From Takakia lepidozioides (Eukaryota; Streptophyta; Takakiopsida; Takakiales; Takakiaceae), in the NCBI GenBank assembly GCA_030704615.1, contig CM060734.1, positions 12,276,001 to 12,340,000 of the forward strand: 64,000 bases of DNA, written 5' to 3'. A model generated the notes under the pieces. That model had not been told where the DNA came from and did not search any database. It worked only from the letters and a program-made list of their open reading frames with translations. Each line of letters opens with the position of its first letter. The stretch's first letter is position 1. Both the position numbers and the translations under genes were made by a program. This document shows, one piece after another, positions 33,219-44,600 of this stretch.

Positions 33219-33551
33219 CTTTAGGCGTTAGCCGAGTTTCATCATGTGTAGATGGACGTATGAACTAGACATTTTGTACATTGAGGTGGTTTCCTCCACC
33301 ATGTATATATATACAGATGCATCGATGTGTATTTGGGTGCATTTTTTCATGCTATATTCAAGGGAGTTTTGGTGGATGCTATATGTGAATTAGGGTGTTT
33401 TGAATTTATAGTACTTACCCCATTCATGTGGTGAAGCAATGTATGTATTCCCCTTGTGTGTATAATGTGTACTTTGGGTTTTATCCCATATGATAATGAA
33501 TAGCGCTATGTATGGAAACTGATAATGACATGGTTGTTTTTGGCATCTTAG

Positions 33552-34126
33552 GATGCCGGCCACAACCCCACGACGTTAATTCATGAAGTTCATGATCTTG
33601 TCATGAACCGAGATTTTGTTCCTTCGGAGGGGGTGTGTGTCAAAAGGACCCGACCCCGTCTGACATGGCGGCCTTCGATGATGAGGATGACATTGTATGA
33701 GGACCTCTTAATGCATCAGATGGTAGATGAGGACACGGACTCTTTGAATGACATGGAACAAGAGGACAAAACTCCCGTATACGACGAGGCCAAAGTGAGT
33801 AGACTTTCAACCATCTTGTTGTTGCTGAATTTGCAATTCTGGTTTGGCATAAGCAATGTGGGTATGTCTGCCATAATGCGGACTATTGCGGACTACATCC
33901 TTGCCCACATTTGAAGCTGAGAATGCCACGATCAAGAAAAGAGGCAAGAGCAGCCTTGGATGCTGTGGGGATGGGTTACAAAATCTTTCATGCATGCCCA
34001 TGTGATCGCACCTTATACTATGGAGAGGATGAGCGTGCCACCAAGTGTCCAAAGTGCAACCTAGACCGATATCGGGATGATGTTGATGGGTCGTTTCCAT
34101 CCAACCGTATGATGTCATGCCCCTAA
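33552..34126 (+). pseudogene. CACTA (En/Spm) Tnp2-type transposase, N-terminal fragment
   Basis: Likely begins after a splice acceptor (catcttag|gatgcc, 33,545-33,553). The first part has the conserved Tnp2 lead-in (RLSTILLLLNLQFWFGISN, SAIMRTIADYIL). A frame break near 33,913 follows, and then RSRKEARAALDAVGMGYK and the zinc-binding stretch HACPCDRTLYYG ... CPKCNLDRY. The family's catalytic core is absent: the sequence diverges after 34,126. A truncated, frame-broken transposase. Confidence 0.8.
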
Positions 34127-34204
34127 CGTATATACAAGTCTGGGATATCAGAGAACATGAATCGTTAATCGATTGATGATCTGTTCATTTTATGTTTGAT
34201 GTTA

Positions 34205-34835
34205 GATGTTTGCGAAATCATCCGATGTGCTTCTCTCTACTATCATACCTGAGCATGTGCTTGAGTTTTTTTTTGTGATGAAGAGTATTACATCATTGAT
34301 CAACGGTCTTGCAATAATCTTCTGTTCCTCCATAAACAATTTGTTGATTTTATTTGATTATTTTATTTGATGATTGATGATTGGTGATTAATAATTTCAT
34401 GATTTGATGTTTGATTTGATATTGATTTTGAATTAAGACCAAAGCTTTATACAAAGTGAAATCATCCGATGTTGTGCTTCTCTCTATCCTACCTGAGCAT
34501 GTGCGCGCGTTTTTCTGTGATGAATAGTATTGCACCGATTGCAATTGCATCGTTCTATGACAAAACCTTTCGAATTCGTCAAAGAATCGAGGATGCCACC
34601 AAAGAAGTTTAGTATGCGCCTAATCCGAGGTTCTTTGGAAGTTATCTGATATATCTAGATGTCAACATGTCTCCTGACTCTGAAGACAACGATCTTGAAA
34701 ACCAATAGCCACGATCTTGAAATAAGGCCAAAGCTTTATACAAAGCGAAATCATCCGATGTTGTGCTTATCTCTACCATCCTACCTAAGCATGTGCGCGA
34801 GTTTTTTTTGTGACAAAGAGTATTGCACCCATTGA
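34205..34835 (+). repeat. Three ~105-bp direct repeats
   Basis: Copies at about 34,205-34,305, 34,435-34,545 and 34,727-34,835. All share gaaatcatccgatg..tgcttctctcta, ctacctgagcatgtgc and gtgatgaa-agtattgca. Simple TGATT-rich sequence and a repeat B fragment lie between them. No coding capacity. Confidence 0.78.
34565..34678 (-). repeat. Dispersed repeat B fragment (minus orientation)
   Basis: Reverse complement of 54,191-54,305 and 53,546-53,660 (acctttcgaattcgtc .. ctagatgtcaaca-gtctcctgac). The same family occurs at 1,549-1,708. Confidence 0.85.
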
Positions 34836-34839
34836 CCCC

Positions 34840-35456
34840 TTTCTCCTATCATTTTTTTCGAAAATTCCCTTCACTCATGGTCAGTGCCCACCTAGTTATG
34901 GTAAGGAGCAGAGGAAGAGAATCGCTATCAAGGCTTTACCTTATACTATGGTAGGGGGCAGAATGTATAAGCTAGGACCTGATGGAGTACTTAAACGATG
35001 CTTGTACCACCATGAAGTAAATAAAGTTTTGGAGGAAGTTCATAAAGGAGTGGCTGGAGGTCATTTTGGAGAAGAGACTACTAGCAGGTTACTGGTGGCC
35101 TACTTTGTTCAAAGATGTACACAAGTATTGTCAGAGTTGTGATGAATGTCATAGGCTAGGACCTTTGCAGAGATCTGGGAAGATGGCTTTGCATCCTACA
35201 ATGCCTACTGAACCATTTCAGAAATGGGGACTAGACTTTGTTGGACCAATTAACCCACCGGCCAAGAATACATAAAACAAGTATATAATTACAACCACTG
35301 ATTATACTACGAAGTGGGTGGAAGCTAAAGCTCTGAGGGACAACACAGCCAAGTCCACAGCAAGGTTCCTATATGAGAACATACTTACACGATTTGACTG
35401 TCCCTTAGAATTTATCAGTGACCAGGGAAGTCACTTCATTAATGAGACCATTGAAC
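34840..35456 (+). pseudogene. Ty3/Gypsy integrase segment, inverted relative to its RT
   Basis: On the + strand: the end of the RNase H linker (KALPYTMVGGRMYKLGPDG), the H2C2 zinc motif (HHEVNKVLEEVHKGVAGGHFG ... CQSCDECHRLG, with a frame shift between its halves near 35,080), then the integrase core with WGLDFVGPI and FISDQGSHF. A TAA at 35,273 interrupts it. It stops abruptly near 35,456, before the third catalytic residue (Glu). The RT-RNase H half of a Gypsy element reads toward it on the - strand, so the integrase has been flipped. Confidence 0.88.
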
Positions 35457-37233
35457 TACTGATTGGCCACTGCCAATCTAACCATTCATCTGCACTTCCT
35501 TGCACCTCCATTGCAAATAAACTCGCATCAGGTAATTGGTCGTCTACTCCTGTGGGGCTCTCCTGTTGTTAGGCGTGACAAATGATCTGCCGCAAGATGC
35601 AAACGGCCAGGCTTGTAAACAACTTCGAACTCAAACTCGGGCAAGATTATTAACCACCTCGCTATCCTTCCACTTATCGAGGTTTGTTCACCAGATATAT
35701 CAGAGTCTGGTGATCCACATTAAACATAAACTTTCTTCCCAATAGGTAATGCCTGAATTTCTTGACTGCATAAATCATTGCCAGTGCTTCTCTTTCAGTT
35801 GTGCTATAGTTCCTTTCAGCACTGTTCATCAACCTGCTAGCATAGTACACAGGTGAATCTATATTTCCTGTAACATTTTGGGCTAACACCACTCCCAACG
35901 CTTCTCCTGAGGCATCACAGTAAACATGAAATACTACATGCCAGTGAGGGTTAATCAGCACAGGTATAGTTGTTACTGACAATGTAAGTTCCTCAAAAGC
36001 TTGTTGACATTCAGCTGTCCATGCAAACACTTCATCTTTCTTCAGAAGCTTGCTCAATGGTGCTGCTATCTGTGCATACCTTTTGACAAATCTTCTGTAA
36101 TAACTGGTTTGTCCAAGGAATCTCCTTAGACTTTTAACATTTACTGGTGGTGGTGAGGCTTTAATGGCCTCTGTCTTCCTGGGATCCACAATAAGTCCCC
36201 TCTTACACACAATGTGTCCCAAAAGCACCCCTGAGTTCACACAGAAAATACACTTCTCTGGATTCAGGCCCAAACCTCTCATCCTGCATCTGGCCAAACA
36301 TAACTCCAATTATATGCAAGTGCTCATTCTTAGAGTTGTACACACTGAAATCATCCAAGAACACCTGCATGAAATTATCCAGATACTCATGAAAAGATTC
36401 ACTTATCACTCTCTGAAAGATTGCTGGTGCATTACAAAGTCCAAAAGGCATGACTTTGTATGCATAAGCACCCCAGTCTGTGATGAAAGCCATCTTTCCC
36501 TGGTCTTTTTGCACTTGATTATAACCACTGAAGCCATCCATGAATGAGTACATCTCATGGCCTGCCACAGTGTCCAATACCGCTTCTGTGAATGGCAAAG
36601 GAAATGGATCTTTCTTCGTGCAAGCATTCAACTTCTTGTAGTTCACACAAACTCTCAGTTTACCATTCTTCTTGGGAACTATCACAATGGGTGACAGCCA
36701 AGTTGTATACTCTATCGGGTATATAAACTTAGCCTCAGCCAACTTCTTGATCTCTTCTCCAACCTTCTGTGCATAGTTGGGATTCATTCTGTACCTTGCC
36801 TGTTTAATTGGTACTGACCCTGGTTCCAGTTCAATCTTATGCTGACAGATCTCAGGTGGTATCCCTTTTAGATCCTCGTAGCTCCAAGCAAATACATCTC
36901 TGTATTTGATGAACAAACTCTTAGCTTCCTCAAAGAATTCTGGCTCCAAATCAGCCCCTACCTTCACCATCCTCGGTTTCTTTTCAGTTCCCACATTCAC
37001 TTCTCTCACCTGCTCATCAGCTGTGATTGTCCAACCAGTCACCACTTCATCCTGTAAACTCACAGTGGCTGGTTCCTCTAGGATTTCCATTTCTTCTTCT
37101 CTTTCTTCATAAAAATGTGGTGGGTAACTGCTTATTTCTCCTTCAATTGGTGTTGCTGTCACTACACCACAGCAGATACCTTTTAAACAACTTAGGCCTT
37201 CCAGCTGCATCTCTGCAACCTGCTCCCACTCTA
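35457..37233 (-). pseudogene. Ty3/Gypsy reverse transcriptase and RNase H
   Basis: The - strand frame from 37,233 to about 36,290 holds the RT: FIYPIEYTTWLSPIVIVPKK, YKKLNACTKKDPFPLP, MPFGLCNAPAIFQRV and the catalytic FLDDFSVY (variant of YVDD). After a frame change, 36,309-35,674 has GVLLGHIVCKRGL, the RNase H stretch (VYCDASGEALGVVLAQ, YSTTEREALAMIYAVKKFR) and DHQTLIYLVNKPR. After another shift at about 35,690, PGRLHLAADHLSR completes the domain. The 5' end is cut off by the Harbinger element at 37,234. Confidence 0.92.
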
Positions 37234-37429
37234 GAGCATTTCCAGCGGTGCACGGTACATGAGCACGGTAAAAATGATTTGAAGGTGAACTTGACGGACC
37301 CACGAGGGCATGTGTCGTTTGACGTTTCACGATGCCCCACCGGTCGACGGCAAATGGTGACCAACATACTCTACTGCTCGACGTTCTTCCCTCCACTTGT
37401 TCTTCCCGCACGTTCTCCCTTTCTGCTCT

Positions 37430-38160
37430 CCGTGTCATGGATTTACAACGTTGGAGACAACAACTTCACTCCCAAATTAGATGACGATGACAGCGCCGTC
37501 TTGTCTATTCTTGTAGATCAGCTTGATGAAACCTTTGAAAACCATGAAGCAAAAAAGAGAGGCGGCTCTAGGGCTGGGCAATCTGCAAACATGGAGAGGG
37601 ATAGGCAGCGAGGGCATGATAGAATCTTTCACGACTACTTCTCAGATTCACCAGTGTACTCTGCTGAATTGTTTAGACGTCGATATAGGATGAGCCGGAG
37701 GTTGTTTCTAAAAATTATGGATAAAATATGTACACATGATACATATTTTGTTAAAAAGAGAGATGCGGCTGGGCTTCTTGGGTTGTCTTCCATTCAAAAG
37801 TGCACCGCTGCATATGGAGTGAGTGCTGATGCTGTGGATGAATATTGCAGGGTAGGTGAGAGCACCGTGATGGAGGCCATGAAACGATTTGTGGCAGCCG
37901 TTAGGGCAATTTTTGAGTCTACGTACTTGAGGCAGCCAACCAGAGCTGACCTCTTGAAGCAGCTGGACATCAACAAAGCCAGAGGCTTTCCTGGGATGTT
38001 CGCATCAATTTTGATTGTATGCACTACAGATGGAAAAATTGCCCTGTAGCATGGCAAGGGCAGTTTCAAGACAAAGACAAATCCAGATCAATTATTCTAG
38101 AGGTCATTGCCGATCAATCCCTGTGGATATGGCATGCCAGGAGGAAATAATGATATTAAT
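37430..38160 (+). pseudogene. Harbinger DDE transposase (HARBI1-like)
   Basis: Frame from about 37,430: an acidic start, then GGSRAGQSANMERDRQRGHD, RRRYRMSRRLFLKIMDKI, RDAAGLLGLSSIQKCTAA and YGVSADAVDEYCRVGEST. The first catalytic Asp is in the stretch reading DCMHYRWKNCP, reached only after a frame change near 38,010. The second is in NDIN near 38,150, after a small deletion following LWIWH. The third acidic residue and the end of the domain are missing. Not functional. Confidence 0.9.
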
Positions 38161-38693
38161 GTACCCTATGAGCACGTTCTCTAATTGTTTGTGTCTTTTG
38201 CTGCTCCTTGGCTGCTCGAGAGCCCTGCGGACGTTTCAGAACCTTCCTTTCGGTGAAATTTGCCGTGACATCCTGAACCTCCATAGAGCTGGAATTGTCT
38301 GCTTCATTTACTTGACCACTAGCCTTTCTCTTCATGGGCGGGGTTTTTCTGCTCATCTCTCACATCAGCCCACCTAGGTATATCCTTCAGTAGTAGCCAG
38401 CAGTGAATAAATCCAAACGACAATTTTTTAGGATGCTTCAGTTTGTAAAGCTCCAGTGTTTTTTGTAGTGTATCTTCCAGTGATGTTCCGCCCCATAATT
38501 ACCTACAAACTTTGCCACATCGTGCTTGATGACTGCCCATTTTGTTTCTAAGCTCCTTGGTGGTCACTCTCCTCCCATGACAGGTCTGTGGCGATTGTAG
38601 TGCACTGAAACTCTCTCCCAAAACGTGACATTTGCATAGTTGCCTCTCCTCATCAGCCACAAAGTTCTTTCCTTTCTTGGTCTTTGCAGACAT
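38156..38693 (-). pseudogene. Harbinger Myb/SANT-like accessory protein
   Basis: Starts at ATG 38,693 with KTKKGKNFVADEERQL, the usual SANT-domain opening of Harbinger ORF1 proteins. A frame change near 38,630 leads to FWERVSVHYNRHRPV-type sequence and a stop. The end of the protein lies in the frame at 38,356-38,156 (KRPQGSRAAKEQQ), the motif common near the end of these proteins. In active elements this protein carries the transposase to DNA and into the nucleus. Confidence 0.75.
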
Positions 38694-39146
38694 TGCTGCT
38701 CCTGCTCCTCTCTCTTCACATGCTCCTCTCAGCTCATTGCTTGCTGCCATGGATGCCGCTTCTCTCAGCTCGTCGCTCGTTGCCATCGCTCCTCTCAGCT
38801 CGTCACTCGCTGCCATGTATGCCGCTCCTCTCCTCTCAACTTGTCGCTCGCTGGAGCCCCCGGCCCTGGTATCCGCACCCCCGGGGCCCACACTTTGGTG
38901 CATGATACGAGCCCTCGTCAGCCCGGCCGGTACCTGCTGGAGCGACTAAAAAGCACGCCGACGTGCATTTATGGCGTGATGGTAAGGCGGTGTCTGCCAG
39001 GTGGTCCCTCCGCAACAAGGCACGTCGTCAAAAATTACATGTGCAGGGTAGTTTGATGGAGTTGCCGCTAGGGGAGGGGAGTGTTCGAAGCCGCGGGAGG
39101 TTACCGTGCAGTGGTGTTTAGTGTACCCCCGGTGGAGATGCTCTTA

Positions 39147-39415
39147 GAGCATCTCTAGCGGTCACGGCATGCCGCGCTGCAACGGCAAGCTGCAGATGCC
39201 GTCGCTGAAGTTGCTCGAAGCTGCACCCCAGTGGTCACCCTGCACGACACTTAAGCCACCGGCCCCCGTAAAATCCCAAACATTACCGCCAATTTGGTGG
39301 AGGACGCAGGGCTTGCACATGCTCATGACACGCGGAAGTCAACGAATGTTGACCGTCGTGGAGCTCGTGGAGCTCTACGTTGCCGTGGCACTTAGGGACA
39401 CCAGTGGGGATGCTC
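39147..39415. mobile_element. Harbinger-type MITE
   Basis: 269 bp with inverted ends GAGCATCTCTAGCGG and the complement of ccagtggggatgctc, flanked by tta at 39,144-39,146 and 39,416-39,418. It has no transposase. It abuts the larger Harbinger element and shares the single intervening tta with it. Confidence 0.82.
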
Positions 39416-39897
39416 TTATAAGGGCTCTAGTGGGGCACCTCTTCATGCTGCCAGCAGTCCCGATAGCCGACCCCTGTGAACCTATCCTCGGACTAACTAG
39501 GGCTAGATACTTAGGGGGCAGCCCGAACCGTGATTTTGGCAAATTTGGAGTCTAAGCATAAATATTAAATAATTTGGCCACGGCTATCATTTTTCAAACA
39601 AAAAGTCTATAAAATTGCTTCAAGGACCTTTCAGATCAGAGCTAAGCACAGTGAGATATGGGCAATTAAAAGTGAACCCCTGGGAGATTAAGCTTGAAGG
39701 GTTAAGGGCCCTTCCCCGCGTTTTCCATAAGAAGGAAAAAGGAAACAAGGCCAACTCCATCTCTCCCACCTGCCTGATGTATGTAGAGTTAGCATCTCCT
39801 TTAAAAGTTGTTCCCAACTGTATTTTTCTCCCTTAGATCTGAAATCGTTCTTGACATGACAAGGTGATCATGCCATTCTATCAAAGTAGGGCGAAGC

Positions 39898-40657
39898 ATG
39901 GGATCCATCGTCACTGAAGCGGTGGGCTTCAGTGATGTATGCATGTTGCGTCTGATGGAGGCCATCAGAATAGGAAGAACTAATATTTATGAGGGGAGAG
40001 ATTCATTGGTCGAGAAGTTCTCTAGGCTGCTATTGGCTGAGGTGGTGACATACTCATTCCTCAATCTAGCTCAATCTGATGTATTGAGCAGTTTAAGCGG
40101 TTTGCTGCAATGTAATAAGTACACTACAAATGCAGAGAGCCAGATGGATCAGGATCTTCATAGTACGGTTTTCATCATAACGAAATATGTCCTGCCGGTG
40201 CTCAACACGGATTTTACTGGAAGAGCACGAGGCAATTCGAAGCTATGCAGTGGCAGTTTGGCAAGCAGGTGACAAGAGGTTGGCAGCAGCAGTAGCAAAG
40301 CAGGCAGTCAAACTAAGCAAAGGTGCCATTGCCCTAAGCCTCTACTGCAAAATGATGTACTGGGTCACAGGGCCACTGTCTGCACTTGACAAGATTTGCA
40401 ATACACCTATGGAGCTATTTCATTTTGCTAACTTCAGCTTGACTGCTCTTGCACTGGTAGTTGCAAGTGGCCACCAACCATCTGTTTTTGCTGTCATGTC
40501 TCGCTGTGGCCTTCTCTTCAAGCATGAATGTGGCCCCCAAGCATACCTTACATATAGGCAATTGGAAGTGTCAGATCATGCAGGGGAAAAGCAACATCAA
40601 GCAAAAATAACATCAAGCACCCACCCCCAAGAAGGAAAAGCTGGAAAATCCATGTGA
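39898..40657 (+). pseudogene. Unrecognised helical protein, frame-broken
   Basis: Frame 39,898-40,272 (MGSIVTEAVGFSDVCMLRLM...) and frame 40,187-40,657 (EEHEAIRSYAVAVWQAGDKR...ALSLYCKMMYWVTGPLSAL) overlap near 40,215. They look like one helix-rich protein split by a one-base frame change. Both are Leu/Ala-rich with no stop for over 100 codons. I recognise no domain. It could be an exon of a plant-specific gene, or transposon-derived. Confidence 0.35.
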
Positions 40658-40848
40658 AATAAAGTATGGCCACAAGCCCATGTCAATGAATTGCATATTG
40701 TTCGAGCTCCCCAAAATCCACCATGTTCGAGCTTTGCATAGCTCCCCAAAAATTGAAATCCACCCTAGTCTATCCCACCACCAGAACAATGTAGCATGGA
40801 CCCTACAAACCAGTACTCCTCCCTTTTGCATCTGTCCTGCTACGGGTA

Positions 40849-41093
40849 TTACATGTGGGACTTTTCAGATTTATGACATCTACCATCTTCTTTTGACCTT
40901 TTCAGTAAAGGTGATGACTCATCCTCTGTCGCAGGACTTTGAATAAGCCCAATAGCCTTCATAGTAGCCACAGGACTGACATTGTTCATGTTCTTCATAG
41001 CACTGTGGGTTCCTTTTGGATGCCCTTTCCTCTTTCCATGGCGTGCATTTTTCAGGGTTGCGTGCGGCCCATCACAACTCCTCTCCAAATCAT
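40849..41093 (-). other. Last exon of the coiled-coil/RING-like gene
   Basis: Acceptor ttgcag|atgatt. It encodes DDLERSCDGPHATLKNARHG and a basic tail ending at TAA. The frame is set by the splice from exon 41,651-41,214. Confidence 0.5.
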
Positions 41094-41213
41094 CTGCAAT
41101 GCACACAAAGACAAACACATTCAACAACTTCCATGTTTGTAAGCATGGCTTGATGCAGTGCTAACATGAAGTTGAGCAGAGTCATACAAAAATGAAACAA
41201 AATACCCCCCTAC

Positions 41214-41651
41214 CTTCATTTGGTAGCAAGACCTTCCTCTGTGTCTTCCTGACGGGCTTTGGCGAATCTCCAACGTCTGCTTTGGAGAGTGCACCCTTTC
41301 TAGAAAGCTTTGGATTTTGTCTTAGATGCATTGAGCCTGTGGTTGCTGAATCAGCCTTCTGAGATCCTTCTGTAGTCGTGCGATTAGAGGATTCATGCAC
41401 GAGTGATTGTTGCTGCACATGTGAAGATACAGCTTTCACAATGACTGGCCCAGTAGACTCCCTACCTTTGCTTGAGGAGACTCCATGCTCGGAAGAAACT
41501 TGTGCGATTGGTACCTGGCTTCCAGCTTGTTTGTCTTCGCATTCAAAAGCCTTCCCAGTGATGGCATGTATGTCATTGCCTTCTTTTGCTTCACCCACAA
41601 TTGCATCCATAGAATTTGTGGCAGAATCATCATTTGTTTCTTCCTCTGAAC
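41214..41651 (-). other. Internal exon of the coiled-coil/RING-like gene
   Basis: 438 bp between acceptor (tttacag|gttcag) and donor (gaag|gtaggg), fully open. It encodes a Ser/Thr/Glu-rich, probably disordered segment followed by a basic end (RKTQRKVLLPNE). It joins in frame to the last exon at 41,093. Confidence 0.55.
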
Positions 41652-44600
41652 CTGTAAACGCCCATAAGACACATGTTGAAAGACACACACATACAACTGA
41701 ACTTTTACTCACAAGAAAATTACAGCATTCTGGATTGACAATTAACAATCAAAGAGGTAAGCTATTCCACGGGTACGAGCATGACTATGCCTTTGGATGG
41801 TGGAGGAAGAATATCAGGGGCTGTTACGGCACATAAAGGCTCGCCCTCTACATTGGTTGGCGTAGTCTCTTTTTCTGGAGATGGACCACCACTTAACCAT
41901 GCTGCAATTTAGATTCACATGCAAGTAAATTCCATCAGTGGCCCACTCACAGAAGATTCCAATGCAACTACATGAATTCATATCCAAAACATGAAATGGC
42001 TGGGCCTGCTATCACATTCTAATTGCATGCAAATGCATTGTTCATAACATTCAGTTTATACTGCACTACGTACCCATCCATCCATCATCATGATTAGTTG
42101 CCTCGGTGAAGCACAAGTCAGAGATCCCCATCTTACATGCAGATATTAGGGCTTCAGAATTACCCCCCATGGTAGTATTGGTTGGTATGTTCCTTCCTTG
42201 TATGGAAGGTGTCGTTTCTTCATTCCCATCTCCCAAGTTCTTTACTTGCTTGGAAGCCCAAGGTTCTACATGCCAAGCCATCCCATGTCTACTTTTCTTC
42301 ATGCCACTTGTCTCCCAATAGCAGGTATAGGGCCCTGGGCCGCAAATTACAGATGCAAACAGAGGTGGAAACAATTATCATAATATAGGTATATACTAGG
42401 GATAGATGAACCTTACAACAAGTGCATATTATGAACTTGTATGAGCTCTACACCACTAAAAAGATGTCAAAAAGAACATTGGCAGACTGACATATGCACG
42501 TAAATATAACAGTTTGTCAAAATTGGGAACTTCTACCAATAGCAATGCAGTACCACATATCCTACACGTCAGGGCCCAAATGAAGCACTAGGCAAAAAGC
42601 CAGAACATTACTTGGACTTGTTGGTAAGCGTTGCACTTCCTCAACATGGTCAATGGTAGTGCCTCCCATTGATAGCTTCCGTGGGTGAAAATCTGCACGT
42701 AGTTGTAGGTGACCTTAAACAGATTTAAACATACAAGATTTAGCCCCTCATTGCATTGCCAAGCATGTCAAACTCCATAAAGCCACATTGCTCAGTACTT
42801 ACCTGACTTGTCAGGGCATTCATCGGGTCTTCTGAAATGTGCAACATCCCCATGATTTTCATTTTTTTGAGAACCTGCTTTTACACATTAATACAAAAAT
42901 GAATTTACATGACGTCCAAGTTTCAGGTGCTCTAAAGGACTGCAACATTTGACCGCATGTCAACATACTAGTATTTCAGCAAGCAAATTAGGTGCTAATG
43001 GTGGATAAAAGCTTCAATGGTGCAGCATGAGTACCTGATGCCTGCGCAGAGCTACAAGGGGTAAACCGCTTTGGGGTTTCTTCAATTGTTCCTTTGCTTT
43101 CTGAGTTGAAAACCGATCCTGTTATTCAATGACCAAAACCATGATTGTCCACCCATTACACAAGCCTATGTACAATATGCTAGCATCATGAATTATACAA
43201 TAATTAAGGTAATCCAGGCCTAATCAGTCACCCCCTCTTGACTTAGGTGTATGTCGGGCCCAGTGCCTCTACATGAATCGAGCAAAATAGGCCATTTGCA
43301 AGCTTCAACAGAATATTATATGACTTCAGTTCGATTAAATGTACCTTGTTTGGAGCAGGTTGCTACGCCTGAGCTGCCCACATGAGCTGGTGAAGTGCCT
43401 GGAAACACCTTGCAACCTGAAACAATAAGCAAGGGACATAAATGTATCCTAGCTCTAATCCTCCTATGTCAAACATCTAACAGTTCAGGTCTGCACAACA
43501 GGTTAGTACTTCCACACACACCATTCACTATTAAGATATTTGAACTGTAGGACAAAAGAAAGAAAAGAGACAAGACCTTTGTAACACCTGCAATCACCAT
43601 TGTGGGATAGAGAAACACAAACAAATCTCGAGAGGGAATATGAATTGTTTTCTATATTGCTACAGCCATAAGCTAAATGCCTTCCAAGTTCCACCGCCTT
43701 AGACAAAAATAAGGGAGAGAGAAATGGTGAGAGCAAAGGGAGGTATAGCTAGTTATGAAGGGATACACCCCCTGTTCCCATCCTAACCAATCAGTTCATA
43801 GCTAACCCTAACTCCAGAGTTAGATTTTTTGGTATACCTTCATGAACCCCACCAAGGCATTGCTATAGCTTGGAATGTCAGAAAAATAAGGTGATTGTGG
43901 AGCCAAAAATAGACACTTGCTTGGATGCATGTACCTCTTGGTGTCCTTAATGGCAATATGTCACGGCTGGTTGCATCCATCCTTTGTGGTAGAGTGTCAA
44001 GGCCATGTGACCTCTTCCACATTGCAGAGAATTCCTCCTCACATTGAAGACAATTGCCACTATTCTCTAAGTGAGCACATAGACAGAAAGGATGTAGGTG
44101 TGGCTGCAAGATGCCACCAAAACATCCCAAGTCTCACTGTCAAAATCTCGCTTACAAACAGGACAAGGAAAAACTGCAATTACCCTTTCCTCTTCCAATG
44201 ATTTGGTCTTAGGGTGTACAATAGGTTTAGGTCTGCCCATCATTGCCTCCCCTGCTTCCAATCTTTCAAGGTATTGCTCCACATAAGAGACATACAGTTG
44301 AAGACATGCAATCTCCGATTTGGCTTCCTCCAAAACATCCACTACAACTTTAACTTCAATTTCTGCCTTTGAGAAATTGAGGGTGCACATATCAACAGCT
44401 CGACTATATGCTTTCTTGAGCACCAACAAGTCACCTCTCTCCTCACGGATTCTTTCCAATGACACCTTGACATCCGCAAGCTTGCTGCGCAAATCATCCA
44501 TGACACGGTTAGAATCTGATAATGTGCTCGACATTTTCTCAACCGAATATCCTGCATCTTCAAGGTCGTGAGGGCGATGCTCTATAAGCTGAATGGTACT

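Larger units (their letters stand above)
37234..39143 (+). mobile_element. PIF/Harbinger DNA transposon, decayed
   Basis: 1,910 bp with terminal inverted repeats: GAGCATTTCCAGCGG at the left and the complement of ..gtggagatgctc at the right (reading GAGCATCTCCACCGG). The 3-bp flanks are cta at the left and tta at the right, consistent with the TWA target of this superfamily allowing one mutation. It encodes a DDE transposase (+) and a convergent Myb/SANT-like protein (-), the two genes typical of Harbinger. Both are broken. It sits at the cut end of the Gypsy polyprotein. Confidence 0.88.

Noticed and set aside
39419-39560. A third Harbinger-type end (ctctagtggggcacc)
   Set aside because: Only a partial resemblance to the inverted ends. 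No partner end or target duplication was found.
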